A stretch of DNA of 64,000 nt from Sialis fuliginosa (Eukaryota > Arthropoda > Insecta > Megaloptera > Sialidae). The notes under the pieces are model-generated. The model searched no databases. It saw only the letters and a list, made by a program, of their open reading frames with translations, and was not told the origin of the DNA. Location of the stretch: contig OY540822.1 of assembly GCA_961205875.1 (NCBI GenBank), positions 808,501 through 872,500 on the forward strand, in the 5' to 3' direction. Below are positions 35,820-46,860 of the stretch, in pieces (the first letter of the stretch is position 1; the number at the start of each line of letters is the position of its first letter). The translations under genes and the position numbers were made by a program.

Positions 35820-36895
35820 TTATGCGTTTCATGTTAGAAGACCGGTGCGGGAGGGGAAGGAAAAACAAACGTGACGCAAATCCATAGGCGTAGTCAAACA
35901 ACAAAAATATTTACTGAATATATTTTAATTATAGAATATTACCTATATGATGAAGAAATAATATATACATAATTATGTATTATGGTATTGTAAGAAAATC
36001 TAAAGTGTTTTTTTTAAATAAATGGGTTCAAATATTATACTTGTTACAAATAGGAATAAATAGTTAAAATGTCAACCCTCGTCCCTTGAACTATTGTATT
36101 GAAATAGAAACCTTGAGATTTTTACACATAAGAAAAGATATATTACAGTCATTAGAGTCAAGTGTGATCTGCAAATACATTACAATAATTATATAAAACT
36201 ATATTGTTGATTTCTTAAAATAATATTTTAACAAACTTTACTTCTTTGATTTCAAAAAAACAACTGAATCGACTATAATGATATATTGCTGTCTTTTGCA
36301 GCAACAATAAAATTTATATTTTTTAAAATATTTCATTATTGTACATTTATTTGATAACGTTAAAACATTCAATGTACATCAATGAGTGGGGGGAGGGATT
36401 TTTTTTGCAATCATGTGTTTGTTAGCCAAAATTTGGTCATAGAAATTTGTATAAATAATTTTTTTTAAGTTTTTTAATATACTGCAACCAACTATACTTA
36501 CATAAACATTTGATTATTGGGTTTTATACCGCGTTGCACTATTAAATCAAATTAAATTAATTAAATCAAATATTTATACAATGACATAACCGCGAAAGTC
36601 TACGTTCAAAAATAATTACACTTATTATAAATTTTAATTATTCAATTAATTATTTTTGCGTACAACGAGCCGTCACTGGAATGAGTAAATCAATCGTCCA
36701 GTTCATTATCGGACAGAACGTCGCTTCTCTAACACTACAACTTAAGCGGTCAACTTTAGTTTTTGTATAAAGGGAGCGGCAAACAAAAATATTTTTTATT
36801 TTAACAAACTATATAACATTTCGTTTAAGAAGCTTTATATGCATAGTGATATGTGATTACATTCCTAAGCCCGGTCTTTTCTCATGAAACGAATA
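35820..36895. mobile_element. TTA-flanked non-autonomous element (Harbinger-like?)
   Basis: TTATGCGTTTCATG...AGACCGG at the left is mirrored by CCGGTCTTTTCTCATGAAACGAATA; TTA lies on each side (35817-35819, 36896-36898) and the joined flanks recreate the CCCGGG element end CACTTTAGATCTG seen in copy B. A 3-bp TTA duplication fits PIF/Harbinger. No gene in the 1.08 kb. Confidence 0.78.
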
Positions 36896-36929
36896 TTAGA
36901 TCTGAAATTTTTTCCCGGGTAGTGACAAT

Positions 36930-38360
36930 ATACACTACTGTTTAAAAAAGGTCTTAAACCTATTTCAATATCTTTCTTTTTAGACCGAGCTCTGATGACA
37001 AAAAATGGTACGTCATCGAACACCTCAAATTTAAAATGTGAAAATGGTTGGAAATCATGTATACAACATATTAGAACCAACAGACTATTAAAAATATGTT
37101 AATTGCTATGCTGAATGAATTTTTGAAATTAGTTAAAAAAACAATGAATATACCTTACAAAACACCTGCATGAAATATACACAGTTTATAGTAAATAATG
37201 TGCAATTTTTGAAAAAAAAAATGCTGCCTAGAAATTTTAGTTAATTACCTTGTCTGCCTTTAATTTTTATAAGCTATAATTTTAAACAAAAGTACGTCAC
37301 ATAACACCTTTTTTTATTTATAAAAAAATTAAGTTTGAGATCTCCCCTATCTGTTAAAATTTTGCTGACTGGAAATTTTCGTGTATTCTAATTGTTTGAA
37401 AAAAAACATTTTTTATAACTGATTTTAACGTGATCAATATGTTATGTTGAGGGTTAATAGAAAAACTTTTAAGTAAATTATATTTTCTTAAAATTTTTAA
37501 AAATCTATCCAAACTCCCAAATTTAATTTAATTTTTTTGGTTTATTCTTATTTTTTAATTAAAATTAATTATATGAGTCGTTTTTAAAGTGACAATATTG
37601 CGATATGTATATGATAGACAACTTTTTAGATTTTATTTTTGAGAAATTACACCAGAATTATGATATTCTGAAAAGAAACAGAAATAAAAATCAGTAGAAA
37701 TGTATGTATATATGTACACATGTATACCTTTGTGGATATGTGAAACAAACAGTTTGAAACCCACTGTATGACACTTTAGTTCTAAATCTATTTACTCATT
37801 CCATAGATTATACACAAACAACAATTATTTTAACATTTACATCCGAATTCATTACGGCATATCAATGTATAGTGCGCGTGACCTCTATATAGCAATTTAA
37901 AAAAAAAAAATTTGAAGCCATTATAAATATGTCCACCTTAAAAATTGCAGGAATGATAGAGAATACTATAAGCAATATTTGTGCATTTTTTCAGATTTTT
38001 AAACACCCGACCACATCTTTAAATTAAAAAAAAAAAAAAATTTTACAAAAAATAATTTAAATTTTTGTTCTATTTAAAAACGGACAAAATGTCCAAAAAG
38101 AACGTTCTTTTGTGAACAAAACTAAAAAAATTCATTTCGCTACGATAAGTACATCCGGAGATAAAAATTATTATTTAAATGCATATGCGTCATCTCTTCA
38201 AAAATTAAAATACGTGTAGTTTTCAAAAAACGCTAAATTTTACGTAATGATAAATGAAACTTACATATATTGTTTGAGCAAGTTTAACAACATATGTGAA
38301 AATTATGAAAATCCGTAAAAGTAGCGTTTTTCTCTGATAGAGTTGACTAACAAATAAGAA
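36930..38360. other. 1.4-kb AT-rich interval without a recognised gene
   Basis: This is what followed hAT-2 before the later insertions, so it is downstream flank of Gypsy-1. No coding signature, terminal repeats or duplicates in the window were found, apart from a short inverted GTTTAAAAAAGGTCTTAAAC at 36941. Confidence 0.5.
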
Positions 38361-39357
38361 TGACCCGTATGTAAATACACTCATCCAAACAATTAAAGGA
38401 ACAAGAATTTAAACATTTTTTTTGAAGTGCTGTATCTTTGTGAAAAATGGTCGTATCGAAATGAAACAAAAAGCATTTTAAATCTTCAAGTTTCTAGTTT
38501 TGAGATTTTTTAGCATAATTTCTTTTGAGTTACGGTTATCGCGCAATCAAATGAAATAGTGGGACACAAAAATTTTCCAATTTTTTAAATTTTTTTTAAG
38601 GGTCCATGGGCTCGGGAAATTTTTTTTCAGTTAAACCAATGCATTGGTCAGTTAACTTGCTTATTCAGCTTTAATTTTGTTTTTTTTTTGGTCTCTCTCA
38701 ATTTTTTTTGCCGAGATGATATCTGACTTTAAATGAAAAATGATTCTTTTGTCTTCGATCATCAATATATCAGCAACTAATGATTAAACAGTAAATTTAA
38801 AAAAATTGAGAGAGACCAAAAAAAAAACAAAATTAAAGCTGAATAAGCAAGTTAACAGACCAACGCATTGGTTTAACTGAAAAAAAAATCCCGAGCCCGC
38901 GGACCCTTAAAAAAAATTTAAAAAATTGGAAATTTTTTGTGTCCCACTATTTCTTTTGATTGCGCCATAAACGTAACTCAAAAAAAATTATGCTAAAAAA
39001 TCTCAAAACTAGAAACTTGAAGCTTTATAATGCTTTTTGTTTCATTTCGATACGACCATTTTTCACAAAGATACAGCACTTCAAAAAAACACCCAAAAAA
39101 AATGTTTAAATTCTTGTTCCTTTAATTGTTTGGATGAGTGTATGTATAAAGTCTAAGATAAATTAATAATCTAATGTACATACATAGTAATTAAGATAAA
39201 TGTTAATGATAAGAGTTTTTGTTTTTGTACATGCAGGCATTCGGCACTTGTCCAAGCAACAGATTATATTTGTATATTATTATATGTTAAGGAATAAATG
39301 TTTAGTTCGTAAAGTAATAACACATGTGTTTCATTATTACCACAGCAAAACATTACA
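38361..39357 (+). repeat. Gypsy-2 5' LTR with a MITE inside
   Basis: Sequence 39141-39357 matches 46528-46707 and 43003-43048 of the 3' LTR, ending CATTACA. The first 6 or so bases (TGACCC versus TGTGAT in the 3' LTR) differ, so the exact start is uncertain. Confidence 0.8.
38378..39140. mobile_element. 763-bp palindromic MITE, TA-flanked (mariner-like)
   Basis: CACTCATCCAAACAATTAAA at the left is mirrored by TTTAATTGTTTGGATGAGTG. Flanking TA is duplicated, and the 3' LTR preserves the empty site GTAAATATGTATAAAG at about 43002. Arms match almost throughout, with a loop near 38760. No transposase. Confidence 0.93.
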
Positions 39358-39362
39358 CTAGC

Positions 39363-39375
39363 TGGCGACGAGGAT
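39363..39375 (+). other. Primer-binding site of Gypsy-2
   Basis: TGGCGACGAGGAT begins six bases after the LTR CATTACA end. Its position and TGG start fit a tRNA primer site; I cannot name the tRNA with confidence. Confidence 0.65.
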
Positions 39376-39421
39376 TAAAATAAATAAAGTTATAAAGTGG
39401 ATATAACATAAATCGACGAAA

Positions 39422-40208
39422 ATGCCGAATCAAGAAGACATGAGGCCAACACAACGTGCTAATTTCGGTCAATGGATTGAATTCGATCATAAATCAATGG
39501 AGTGGTCAATATTTATGGATCTATTTACACAAAGACTGATTGCGTTTGATATTGACGGCGAGGAGAAAAAACGAGCATTACTTTTGAGTCATTTGAGCAA
39601 CGACTCATATATAAGTTAATGAAGAATCTATGTGCGCCGGATAAACCGGAAACGAAATCATTCAACCAGTTAAGGAAAACGTTTGAAGATCAATTCGCAC
39701 CGGTAAAACCATATTTCGCCGAACGTTGTGAGTTCTACAATGCAAAGAAACAAGATAGCGAATCCGTAAGCGAATGGGCAGCACGGGTAAAAACGCTATC
39801 AGCAAGTTAAACGTGCTAGTGAGAGACATCTTCATAGTTGGAATGGGGAAGAGTAGCGTTCGTGACCGACTCTTCGAAGAAGACGCAGAAACACTAACCT
39901 TAAATAAAGCAGTGGAAATTGCGAAGGCGAAGGAGTCAGCGCGACAATTTCGTGCCTCGGTGTGCGACAGAGTATTGGTCACCGTGAAGCAGGAAATAAA
40001 CAAGTTAAGCAGCAACTTCAAAAAGCGAAATTTTCAAAAGAAGAAAACAGAATCTCCAGCAGCGGGATGTAGTTGCTGCGGTAGGACTGGACATTATAAA
40101 GATGATTGCAGGTATAAAAATTATTTTTGTAATAATTGTAAGATTAAGGGACATTTAGCGTCCGTATGCAAAAAGAAGAAAAGCGCGCATAATTATGTAT
40201 GTCAATGA
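39422..40208 (+). pseudogene. gag: Gypsy-2 gag with two CCHC zinc knuckles
   Basis: Gag, the particle-forming protein, is spread over three frames (39422-39619, 39619-39810, 39774-40208). Capsid-like sequence includes SHLSNDSY, NQLRKTFEDQFAPVKPYFAERCEF and SVSEWAARVKTL, typical of the retrotransposon gag family. The last frame ends with two nucleocapsid knuckles, CSCCGRTGHYKDDC and CNNCKIKGHLASVC, each C-x2-C-x4-H-x4-C, which bind element RNA. Shifts near 39615 and 39800 disable it. Start at 39422 is the first methionine after the primer site. Confidence 0.9.
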
Positions 40209-40317
40209 GTCAGAAAGATAAGAAGAAGCCGATGACGCGGAGGCCGATAATATCTTTCAATTAAATTTAGACAAAAGCATGTTTAAAATATAGTTAAATA
40301 TTAATGATAACATAATC

Positions 40318-40680
40318 ATGTTTGATATCGATACGGGTGCGTCTTTAACTTGTATTCCAAAAGATTATTATATGAAATGTTTTGATAAGAAAATTAAATT
40401 ACTCAAAACTAACGTTGTATTAAATGATTATGTAGGCAATAAAATTAAACCGGTTGGTAAAATTATTGTTAAAGTGACATACGATAATAAATCGTATGAT
40501 TTGGAAATGTTTATTATTAAAGGTGGTAATAAACCCTTGTTAGGACACTCCTGGATAGAGAAATTAAAATTAAACATGTTTAATATTAACTCTATAAATT
40601 ATGTTTCAGATGATGATTTAGCTTTAATGGAAAATATTAAACGTAAATATAATATAATAGTATATTTTCAGAGAAATTAG
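40318..40680 (+). pseudogene. pol: Gypsy-2 aspartic protease
   Basis: The frame carries FDIDTGASLTCI (catalytic Asp near codon 4) and KPLLGHSWIEKLKL, the two ends of the retropepsin fold that cuts Gag-Pol. The stop at 40680 separates it from RT. The region 40209-40317 between gag and protease is in other frames. Confidence 0.88.
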
Positions 40681-40744
40681 GCACATTCACAAAAGATGTT
40701 ATTAGTTTAGAGTTAAAGCCCGATTCTAAACCTATTTTTTATTA

Positions 40745-41493
40745 ACCACGGCCGCGCCGTTACCGTTCGCGCTGAAATCGAAGGTAGAGACGGAATTAGA
40801 GAGGTTACAAAATTTAAATATAATTAAACCGGTAGACTATTCGGAATGAGGAACACCTATCGTTCCTGTTTTAAAAAGTAATGGCACTGTACGCATTTGT
40901 TGTGATTTCAAGGTGACGGTAAATCGCTGTTTGCAAGTGGTAAAGTACCCGTTACCGAAGATTTATTCGCTAAATTAAGGGGCGGAAAATATTTTTTGAA
41001 AATAGATTTGTCAGATGCATACCAGCAACTATTATTAGATAAAAAATCACAAGATATTGTAACAATGTCTACACATAAGGGTATGTTTGCATTTCAAAGA
41101 TTACCTTATGGTTTAACTTCTAACGGGAGTTATTTCCAAAAAAGAATAGAAACCGTATTATTAGATCTAGAAGGGGTTAGTTGTTTTCTAGATGATATAA
41201 TCGTAAGTGCCAAAACTAAAATGGAACATTTAAAAATTTTAGAAAACGTTTTTAGACGGTTAAAGGAATGTGGGTTAGCGGTAAATGCGTGTAAATGTAC
41301 GTTCATGTCAAAATCAGTCACGTACTTGGGGCATATCATAGATGAAAACGGTCTACATACCTCTAAAAAAAAGATTAAAGCTGTAGAATTGGCAGAAGCA
41401 CCTACGAATTTAAAAGAATTGAAAAGTTTCTTAGAACTGACGACATATTATTCTAAATTTGTGCCTAATTACTCTATCGTGTCCATTGTTTAA
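40745..41493 (+). pseudogene. pol: Gypsy-2 reverse transcriptase
   Basis: RT landmarks in order: [20 protein letters not shown] (about 40850-40910), LKIDLSDAYQQLLLD analogue from 40996, FQRLPYGLTSNGSYFQ (about 41092-41140), FLDDIIVSAKTK (about 41185; Phe replaces the usual Tyr, both Asp present), YLGHIIDENGL and LKSFLELTTYYSKFVPNYS. Breaks: TGA at about 40847 in place of Trp, a shift around 40980, and a shift near 41480 at the RNase H junction. Confidence 0.9.
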
Positions 41494-42013
41494 TTTAACA
41501 AAAAATGAAGTGAAATGGAAATGGTCAGTAGATTGTGAAAAATCATTTTGTAAAATTAAAGAGTTATTAAGTAATGCGCCAATATTAACGCATTACAACC
41601 CTGAACTACCTATAAAACTATACGTGGATGCGTCAGATAAAGGTTTAGGTGCAATGTTAATGCATAGCCACGAAGGCAAAGAAAAACCTATAGCTTTCGC
41701 GTCTAGAACCTTGTCAAGTGCAGAAAGAAACTATTCGGTAATTGACAGGGAAGCATTGGGTATTTATTGGGGGTGTAAAAAATTGTATCAGTATTTGTTA
41801 GGTAAACATTTTACACTTTGTACTGACCATAAACCATTATTGTCTATTTTTGGGTCTAAAAAAGGGTTACCGATCATGGCAGCCAGCAGACTCCAAAGAT
41901 GGGCAGTAGCATTATCAGCCTATAATTTTAATATAGAGCATGTAAAATCAGAAATTTTTTTAGCAGACTTCTTATCTAGGAAACCTACATACGATGAAAC
42001 AGTAAGGGAATAA
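41494..42013 (+). pseudogene. pol: Gypsy-2 RNase H
   Basis: Clear RNase H of the DEDD type: YVDASDKGLGAML (Asp), AERNYSVIDREALGIYWGCKK (Glu), LCTDHKPLLSIFGSKKGLP (Asp) and RLQRWAVALSAYNFNIEHV, ending with ADFLSRKPT. The frame is open for over 170 codons and stops at 42013. Confidence 0.9.
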
Positions 42014-42099
42014 AAATATAATTATTTAAATTATTTTAACGAATCAGATTATTTAATAATTAAAAGTGCACAGATAGCTAAAGAGACAAAAAGAGACCC

Positions 42100-42910
42100 G
42101 ATTCTGAATAAAGTTTTGTATTATACACTGAATGGGTGGCCGGTAGATATAAATAAATATAAGAATTACGCTAAATTTTATGAAAAAAGGATGAATTAGC
42201 AGTAGAACAAAATGTATTACTTTGGAGTAATAGAGTAATTGTACCCGAAAAGTTAAGGCATTATGTGTTAAATGAACTTCACGATGGTCATATGGGGATC
42301 GTGAAAATGAAATGTTTAGCTAGATCATTTGTATGGTGGCCTTCATTGAATTTAGATTTAGAAAAAATAAGTAGAGGTTGTAAGTTGTGCACAATACAAA
42401 AATTTGCCCGAAAAATCTCCACTGATACCATGGAAGTGGCCATTACAACCCTGGAGTCGAATTCATGTAGACTATTTTGGCCCATTTAAAGATCTATATT
42501 TCCTTATAGTAATAGATGCACATAATAAATGGGTAGAATACTATTAAAATAATGAGGGAAATTTTTGCATGATTTGGTTTACCCGACACAATTGTAAGTG
42601 ACAGTGGATCACAATTCACGTCACATGAATTCAAAAATTTTGTAGATCAAAATGGTATAAACCATTTAAGGGGCGCACCATATAGACCTGCTACAAATCG
42701 ATTAGCAGAAAATGGTGTGAAAAATGTCAAACAGTTTTTATTAAAAATAAGTGGCACGATTAAAACCGACGAATTAGAAACAGAATTACAAAGATTTTTA
42801 TTTCATATAAGTACATCACATTGTACAACAGGAGTCACACCTGCAATTATTATTAGGTCGTGGAATAAAAGGCAGATTAAATCGGCTCCACCCTTCGGTA
42901 AGAGATAATG
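42100..42910 (+). pseudogene. pol: Gypsy-2 integrase remnants
   Basis: The frame 42265-42489 has the zinc-binding pattern ELHDGHMGIVKMK..CKLCTIQK and SFVWWPSLNLDLEKIS. After a shift near 42415 another frame gives HVDYFGPF with the first core Asp (about 42460), followed by VSDSGSQF-like (about 42597) and AENG-like (about 42710) traces in different frames. The catalytic core is therefore present but broken in at least three places, and no chromodomain is seen. Confidence 0.8.
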
Positions 42911-42980
42911 TAGTAAAAAAAACAAGAAGCACAAATTAAAAATTGTCAAGGGAAGAGAGCAGTTAATTAAATGGTAATTT

Positions 42981-42991
42981 AAAGGGGGAGG
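42981..42991 (+). other. Polypurine tract of Gypsy-2
   Basis: AAAGGGGGAGG immediately precedes TGTGATG, the start of the 3' LTR. Confidence 0.85.
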
Positions 42992-43932
42992 TGTGATGTA
43001 TGTAAATATGTATAAAGTCTAAGATAAATTAATAATCTAATGTACATACCCGGGAAAAAATTTCAGATCTGAAGTGATCTCGGTTGATCTTCATTTTGGA
43101 ACAAATCAGATCTTTGTAGATCTTTGTAGATCGTTGTAGGTCTTTGCAGATAGTTGTAGATCTCTGTAGATCTTTGTAGATCGTGATCTTTACAGATCGT
43201 TGTAGATCGTTGTAGGTCTTTGCAGATAGTTGTAGATCTTTGCAGATCGTTATAGATCATTGCAAATCGTGATCTTAATAGATCGTTGTAGATCTTTGCA
43301 GATAGTTGTAGATCGTTATAGGTCGTTGCAGATCTTTGTAGATCGCTGTTGATCTTTGTAGATCGTTGCAGATCTTTGCAGATCGTGATCATTATAGATC
43401 GTTGTAGAACTTTGCAGATCGTTGTTGATCTTTGTAGACCATTGTACATCATTGCAGATCGTCGTAGATCGTGAGATTGAAACGTATTGTTTGTATTTTA
43501 ATCAATTTAAAAAAATATATGTGTATTTGTCATTTTAACAATACGGGCCTTAAATATCACTTAATACGTGTCTGGACTTTTTTTCATTTTATTATTATTA
43601 AATTTAATAATAATATCTTATTTTTCTATGCTGTATTAACAGTAAATATTGAATTTTTCTCTGTTTCGCTGCTTATGGTATTCATTATAGAAAATCGTAA
43701 ATATCTCGACTCCTGTGCTAGATAAAGGGTTGTTTTGCCCCTCACACCTCTAGTATCCCGAAGTATTTTTCCCGCTGGATCGAATGAGACCGATTACAAC
43801 CCTTCATCTGTGACAGGAGGTGAGTTGTGAATTTATTTATTAATTTAATACACGGGCCTCAAATATCATTCAATACGTTTCTGTACAATTTTTTTATTGA
43901 TTAAATTATAAACAAGGTTTCCTTATAGTATA

Positions 43933-46076
43933 CAGTAGAATCCGGATATAACGACCGTCAAGGGACCGTTGACACTTTGTCGTACTAACCGGACGACGCA
44001 CTAAACGAATACATTTTTTTTTTTAACGTCCAAGTTATTTGTAATCTGTTTTTTTTTAAAGACATTCAGCAATTTACCGGATAATTTAAGCTTGTTTTTT
44101 ATTTTGTACATAATTATGTACATATGTATTAATATTACTGTAAGTCTTATTATGAAATAATAATATATGTATAGTTACATTAATTTCTAATTAAATAAAA
44201 CAAATATTAAAATTAACAAAAAGTAACTTTGATGGTATTTATTTAAACATTGCACATTACATAATATATTACATTCTATGCATGTAAATATGTTTTTACT
44301 GACGTAGAAAATCTGTAATTTTACTTTGTTTGTGACCAATTTTTCTTCGATAGTAAGAACTTCGTACAGCATTGTGAATACGAGACATCATACTTTTCAT
44401 AACATCATCATCATCAAAGTTAGTTTGAACAAACATATTGAGAGTTTCTGCAGCCTTCAGAGCTTCAGACGCACTGAGCGTCAAATAAGTCTCCTCCGAT
44501 TCGTCATCATCACCGTCGCTATCTTGGCTGTTGTTGGTGTCGTTGGCGATTATATTTTGCACAATGTTTTCATCCGACGGTTCTTCGCATGTGGCGACAC
44601 CATCATCAACACACGCATATTGTTCAAGGTCCTCGTTTGTTATGGGTAGCTGATTATCAATACCCCTTATCCAAACGCTCAGCGGTACGTCGTCTTCTTC
44701 GTCAAAGTCATCTGCGATTGAGGTTATGGTACAGTCTACATTGCTTCGGACAAACCCACTGCTGGCTCCGCAGCCGTCAAAACATTGGATAATTTTCAGC
44801 GAAAGTGTGATTTCAAGGCTCGAATAATCCCTTAGTCCATTGGTTGCAATATCGAAGTCGTGTTGGGAGGCAGAAACGCCAAGGTTACACTTCTCAGGTC
44901 AGCAATATGGGGATGTGCAGGACAGTTGTCAACTAAGAGCAGGATTTTCTTGTTATTTTTCGTAAGTTCACGATCCCATGCGCGTACCCATTTGGTAAAA
45001 ATGTCAGCAGTCATCCAGGCCTTTCGATTGCTCTCATAATCCACTGGCAAGTGCCGTACATTTTTAAAGCATCTGGGACGTTGAGATTTCCCGATTACGA
45101 GAAGTTTATTTTTAACTGTGCCACTCATGTTGGCTGCCACCATCACAGTTATTCTTTCTTTTGATAATTTTCCTCCCGTGCATTTTTCGTTTTTGAATTT
45201 CAATGTCTTGTCTGGAGTTAATTTATAACAGCCCAGTCTCATCCTCATTAAAAATTTGTTCATCTCTAAACTGCGCGCGCAAATTAGGCCAAACTCTTTC
45301 TAACCAATTGCTCACATCACTGTTCAACTGACAAAGACTCACCAGCAATCTTACCGACGACAATGTTGTATCTTGCTTTAAAACGATTAATCCAACTCAT
45401 TGAGCAATTGAAGTTAGCAATATTGAACTCTCGAGCAAAAAGGTTAGCTTTTTCTTAAAGTAGAGGTCCATTTACGGGTATTCCCCGGTTACGCTGAAGC
45501 TTAAACCACTGTAATAATGCTTTATCCACCTGTTCTTGAGTGGATGCCCTCACACGTTTAGATTTCAAAACATTGGCATTAAACAGGGGTTCTATCTTAT
45601 GTTTATTTTTCTTTATTGTGGATATTGTAGAATGAGACACGCCGAATTCTTTCGCAAGGGTTACATTTGATTCACCAGCTTCTAAACGGTATAATATAGC
45701 ACTTTTATCTTCAATTGAGAAAGACTTTAGTTCGCGGAACGAATCTTTAAATTTGTCACAACAACGCTGACTGTGATTTACGCGCTCTAATCAACAATCA
45801 ACATATGTACGTATGAGTGAGGAGAAATCCGGGACGCGGGGCGGCGAGAGGTATTGCTTGTGCGTAGATATTGGAAACAAGACAATGCACGTCGTTCTAA
45901 CCGAACAATTTATTGTCAAAATAGGTCGCTTAAAGCGGTTGGTCGCTTAAACCGGAGTCGTACTATACGGATATGTTTTCATAGTACATCTATATGAAAC
46001 CTAATTTGAGTTTGCATTTTCGTCGCTAAAAACGGTTAGCCGTTATAAACGGAGTCGTTATATCCGGATTCTACTG
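43933..46076 (-). mobile_element. Tigger/pogo-type DNA transposon, 2.1 kb
   Basis: Ends CAGTAGAATCCGGATATAAC (43933) and GTTATATCCGGATTCTACTG (46076), flanked by TA (43931-43932, 46077-46078). The empty site is in copy A near 31386. It holds a broken transposase on the minus strand. Confidence 0.93.
44296..45780 (-). pseudogene. Tigger-like transposase with C-terminal PCNA-binding-like motif
   Basis: Minus strand, three main frames. 45640-45455: a CENP-B-like helix-turn-helix region (HSTISTIKKNKHKIE, KRVRASTQEQVDKALLQWF). 45263-44832: the DDE domain (LTPDKTLKFKNEKCTGGK, KERITVMVAANMSG, LLLVDNCPAHP with the second Asp, AFLPPNTTSILQPMD with the third). 44562-44296: acidic tail (DSDGDDDESEE) and the end KQSKITDFLRQ, which fits the PIP box Q-x-x-I-x-x-F-L. 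Frameshifts at about 44820 and 45280-45450 kill it. The family moves DNA by cut and paste into TA. Confidence 0.88.
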
Positions 46077-46860
46077 TATTTGTATTTGTTATTTAAGGTA
46101 GACAAAAGTTTATTTATGAATAAGTACATATTATTATGTATGTATAATATATGAATATCGCAACATAGCTCTCGCCAACACAGTATTTTCACTTTCATTC
46201 GTATATATAAGCCAAGTCGGATCAGTTAGTAATAAGGTAATACAATACATATATGGTGGTTCTCTTCTCCAGGATTGCTTTTCGAACCCAGTTACTGCGG
46301 GAAGTCAAGCTGTATGTGTGTACAAACACAGAAATCAAATCCCCGATCTACGCAGATCTGTGTTGATCTGTGTTGATCTTCATTTTGGAACATATCGACG
46401 AAGATCTACGGAGATCAACACAGATCTGTGTTGATCTGCGTTGATATGTTCCAAAATGAAGATCAAAACAAATCTGTAAAAATGCAGATCTGATTTGATC
46501 ACTTTAGATCTGAAATTTTTTCCCGGGTAGTAATTAAGATAAATGTTAATGATAAGAGTTTTTGTTTTTGTACATGCAGGCATTCGGCACTTGTCCAAGC
46601 TGCGTGCAACAGATTATATTTGTATATTATTATATGTTAAGGAATAAATGTTTAGTTCGTAAAGTAATAACATATGTGTTTCATTATTACCACCGCAAAA
46701 CATTACACTGATTTTTTTATATTACGTCACATTTGTGGTGTAGAGATACAGCCTGCCGTCAATCAGCTAGTTTCGTTAGCGTTTGGCGCAGGGACGGTAT
46801 ATTTTTGTAAAAATGTTGCAACTACTTTATAAAATCCGAAAATTTATTTGTAAGCAGTAT

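Larger units (their letters stand above)
30581..36919 (+). mobile_element. CCCGGG element copy A, holding four nested insertions
   Basis: Ends CCTGGGAAAAAATTTCAG (30581) and CTGAAATTTTTTCCCGGG (36919), with TA on both sides (30579-30580, 36920-36921). Without the nested elements (31439-33666, 33749-34595, 34626-35578, 35820-36895) about 1.25 kb remains: GATC-type minisatellites next to both ends, a box TTCATTTTGGAAC near each end, and a central region shared with copy B. No transposase. Inserted at the terminal TA of hAT-2. Confidence 0.9.
43049..46527 (+). mobile_element. CCCGGG element copy B with a Tigger inside
   Basis: Ends CCCGGGAAAAAATTTCAG and CTGAAATTTTTTCCCGGG, TA on each side (43047-43048, 46528-46529). 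The undisturbed site is in the 5' LTR near 39180, allowing for one extra CATA there. GATC array at 43100-43470, core X at about 43700-43825, Tigger at 43933-46076, then the conserved GTTCCAAAATGAAGATCA box. About 1.34 kb without the Tigger. Confidence 0.92.
38361..46707 (+). mobile_element. Gypsy-2, Ty3/Gypsy LTR retrotransposon without env
   Basis: Order: 5' LTR, primer site, gag, protease, RT, RNase H, integrase, polypurine tract, 3' LTR. Every gene has shifts or stops. The internal region (39358-42991) is about 3.6 kb, short because gag-pol lacks env and has deletions. The LTRs are similar except that each has its own insertion. Confidence 0.9.
42992..46707 (+). repeat. Gypsy-2 3' LTR interrupted by a CCCGGG element
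   Basis: TGTGATG...CATTACA with imperfect inverted ends. Without the insertion 43049-46527 the LTR is about 235 bp and matches the 5' copy closely. After 46707 the sequence to 46860 has no recognised feature. Confidence 0.88.

Noticed and set aside
39662-40021. A 119-codon minus-strand frame.
   Set aside because: It is antisense to Gypsy-2 gag, which has recognisable capsid and zinc-knuckle motifs on the plus strand.
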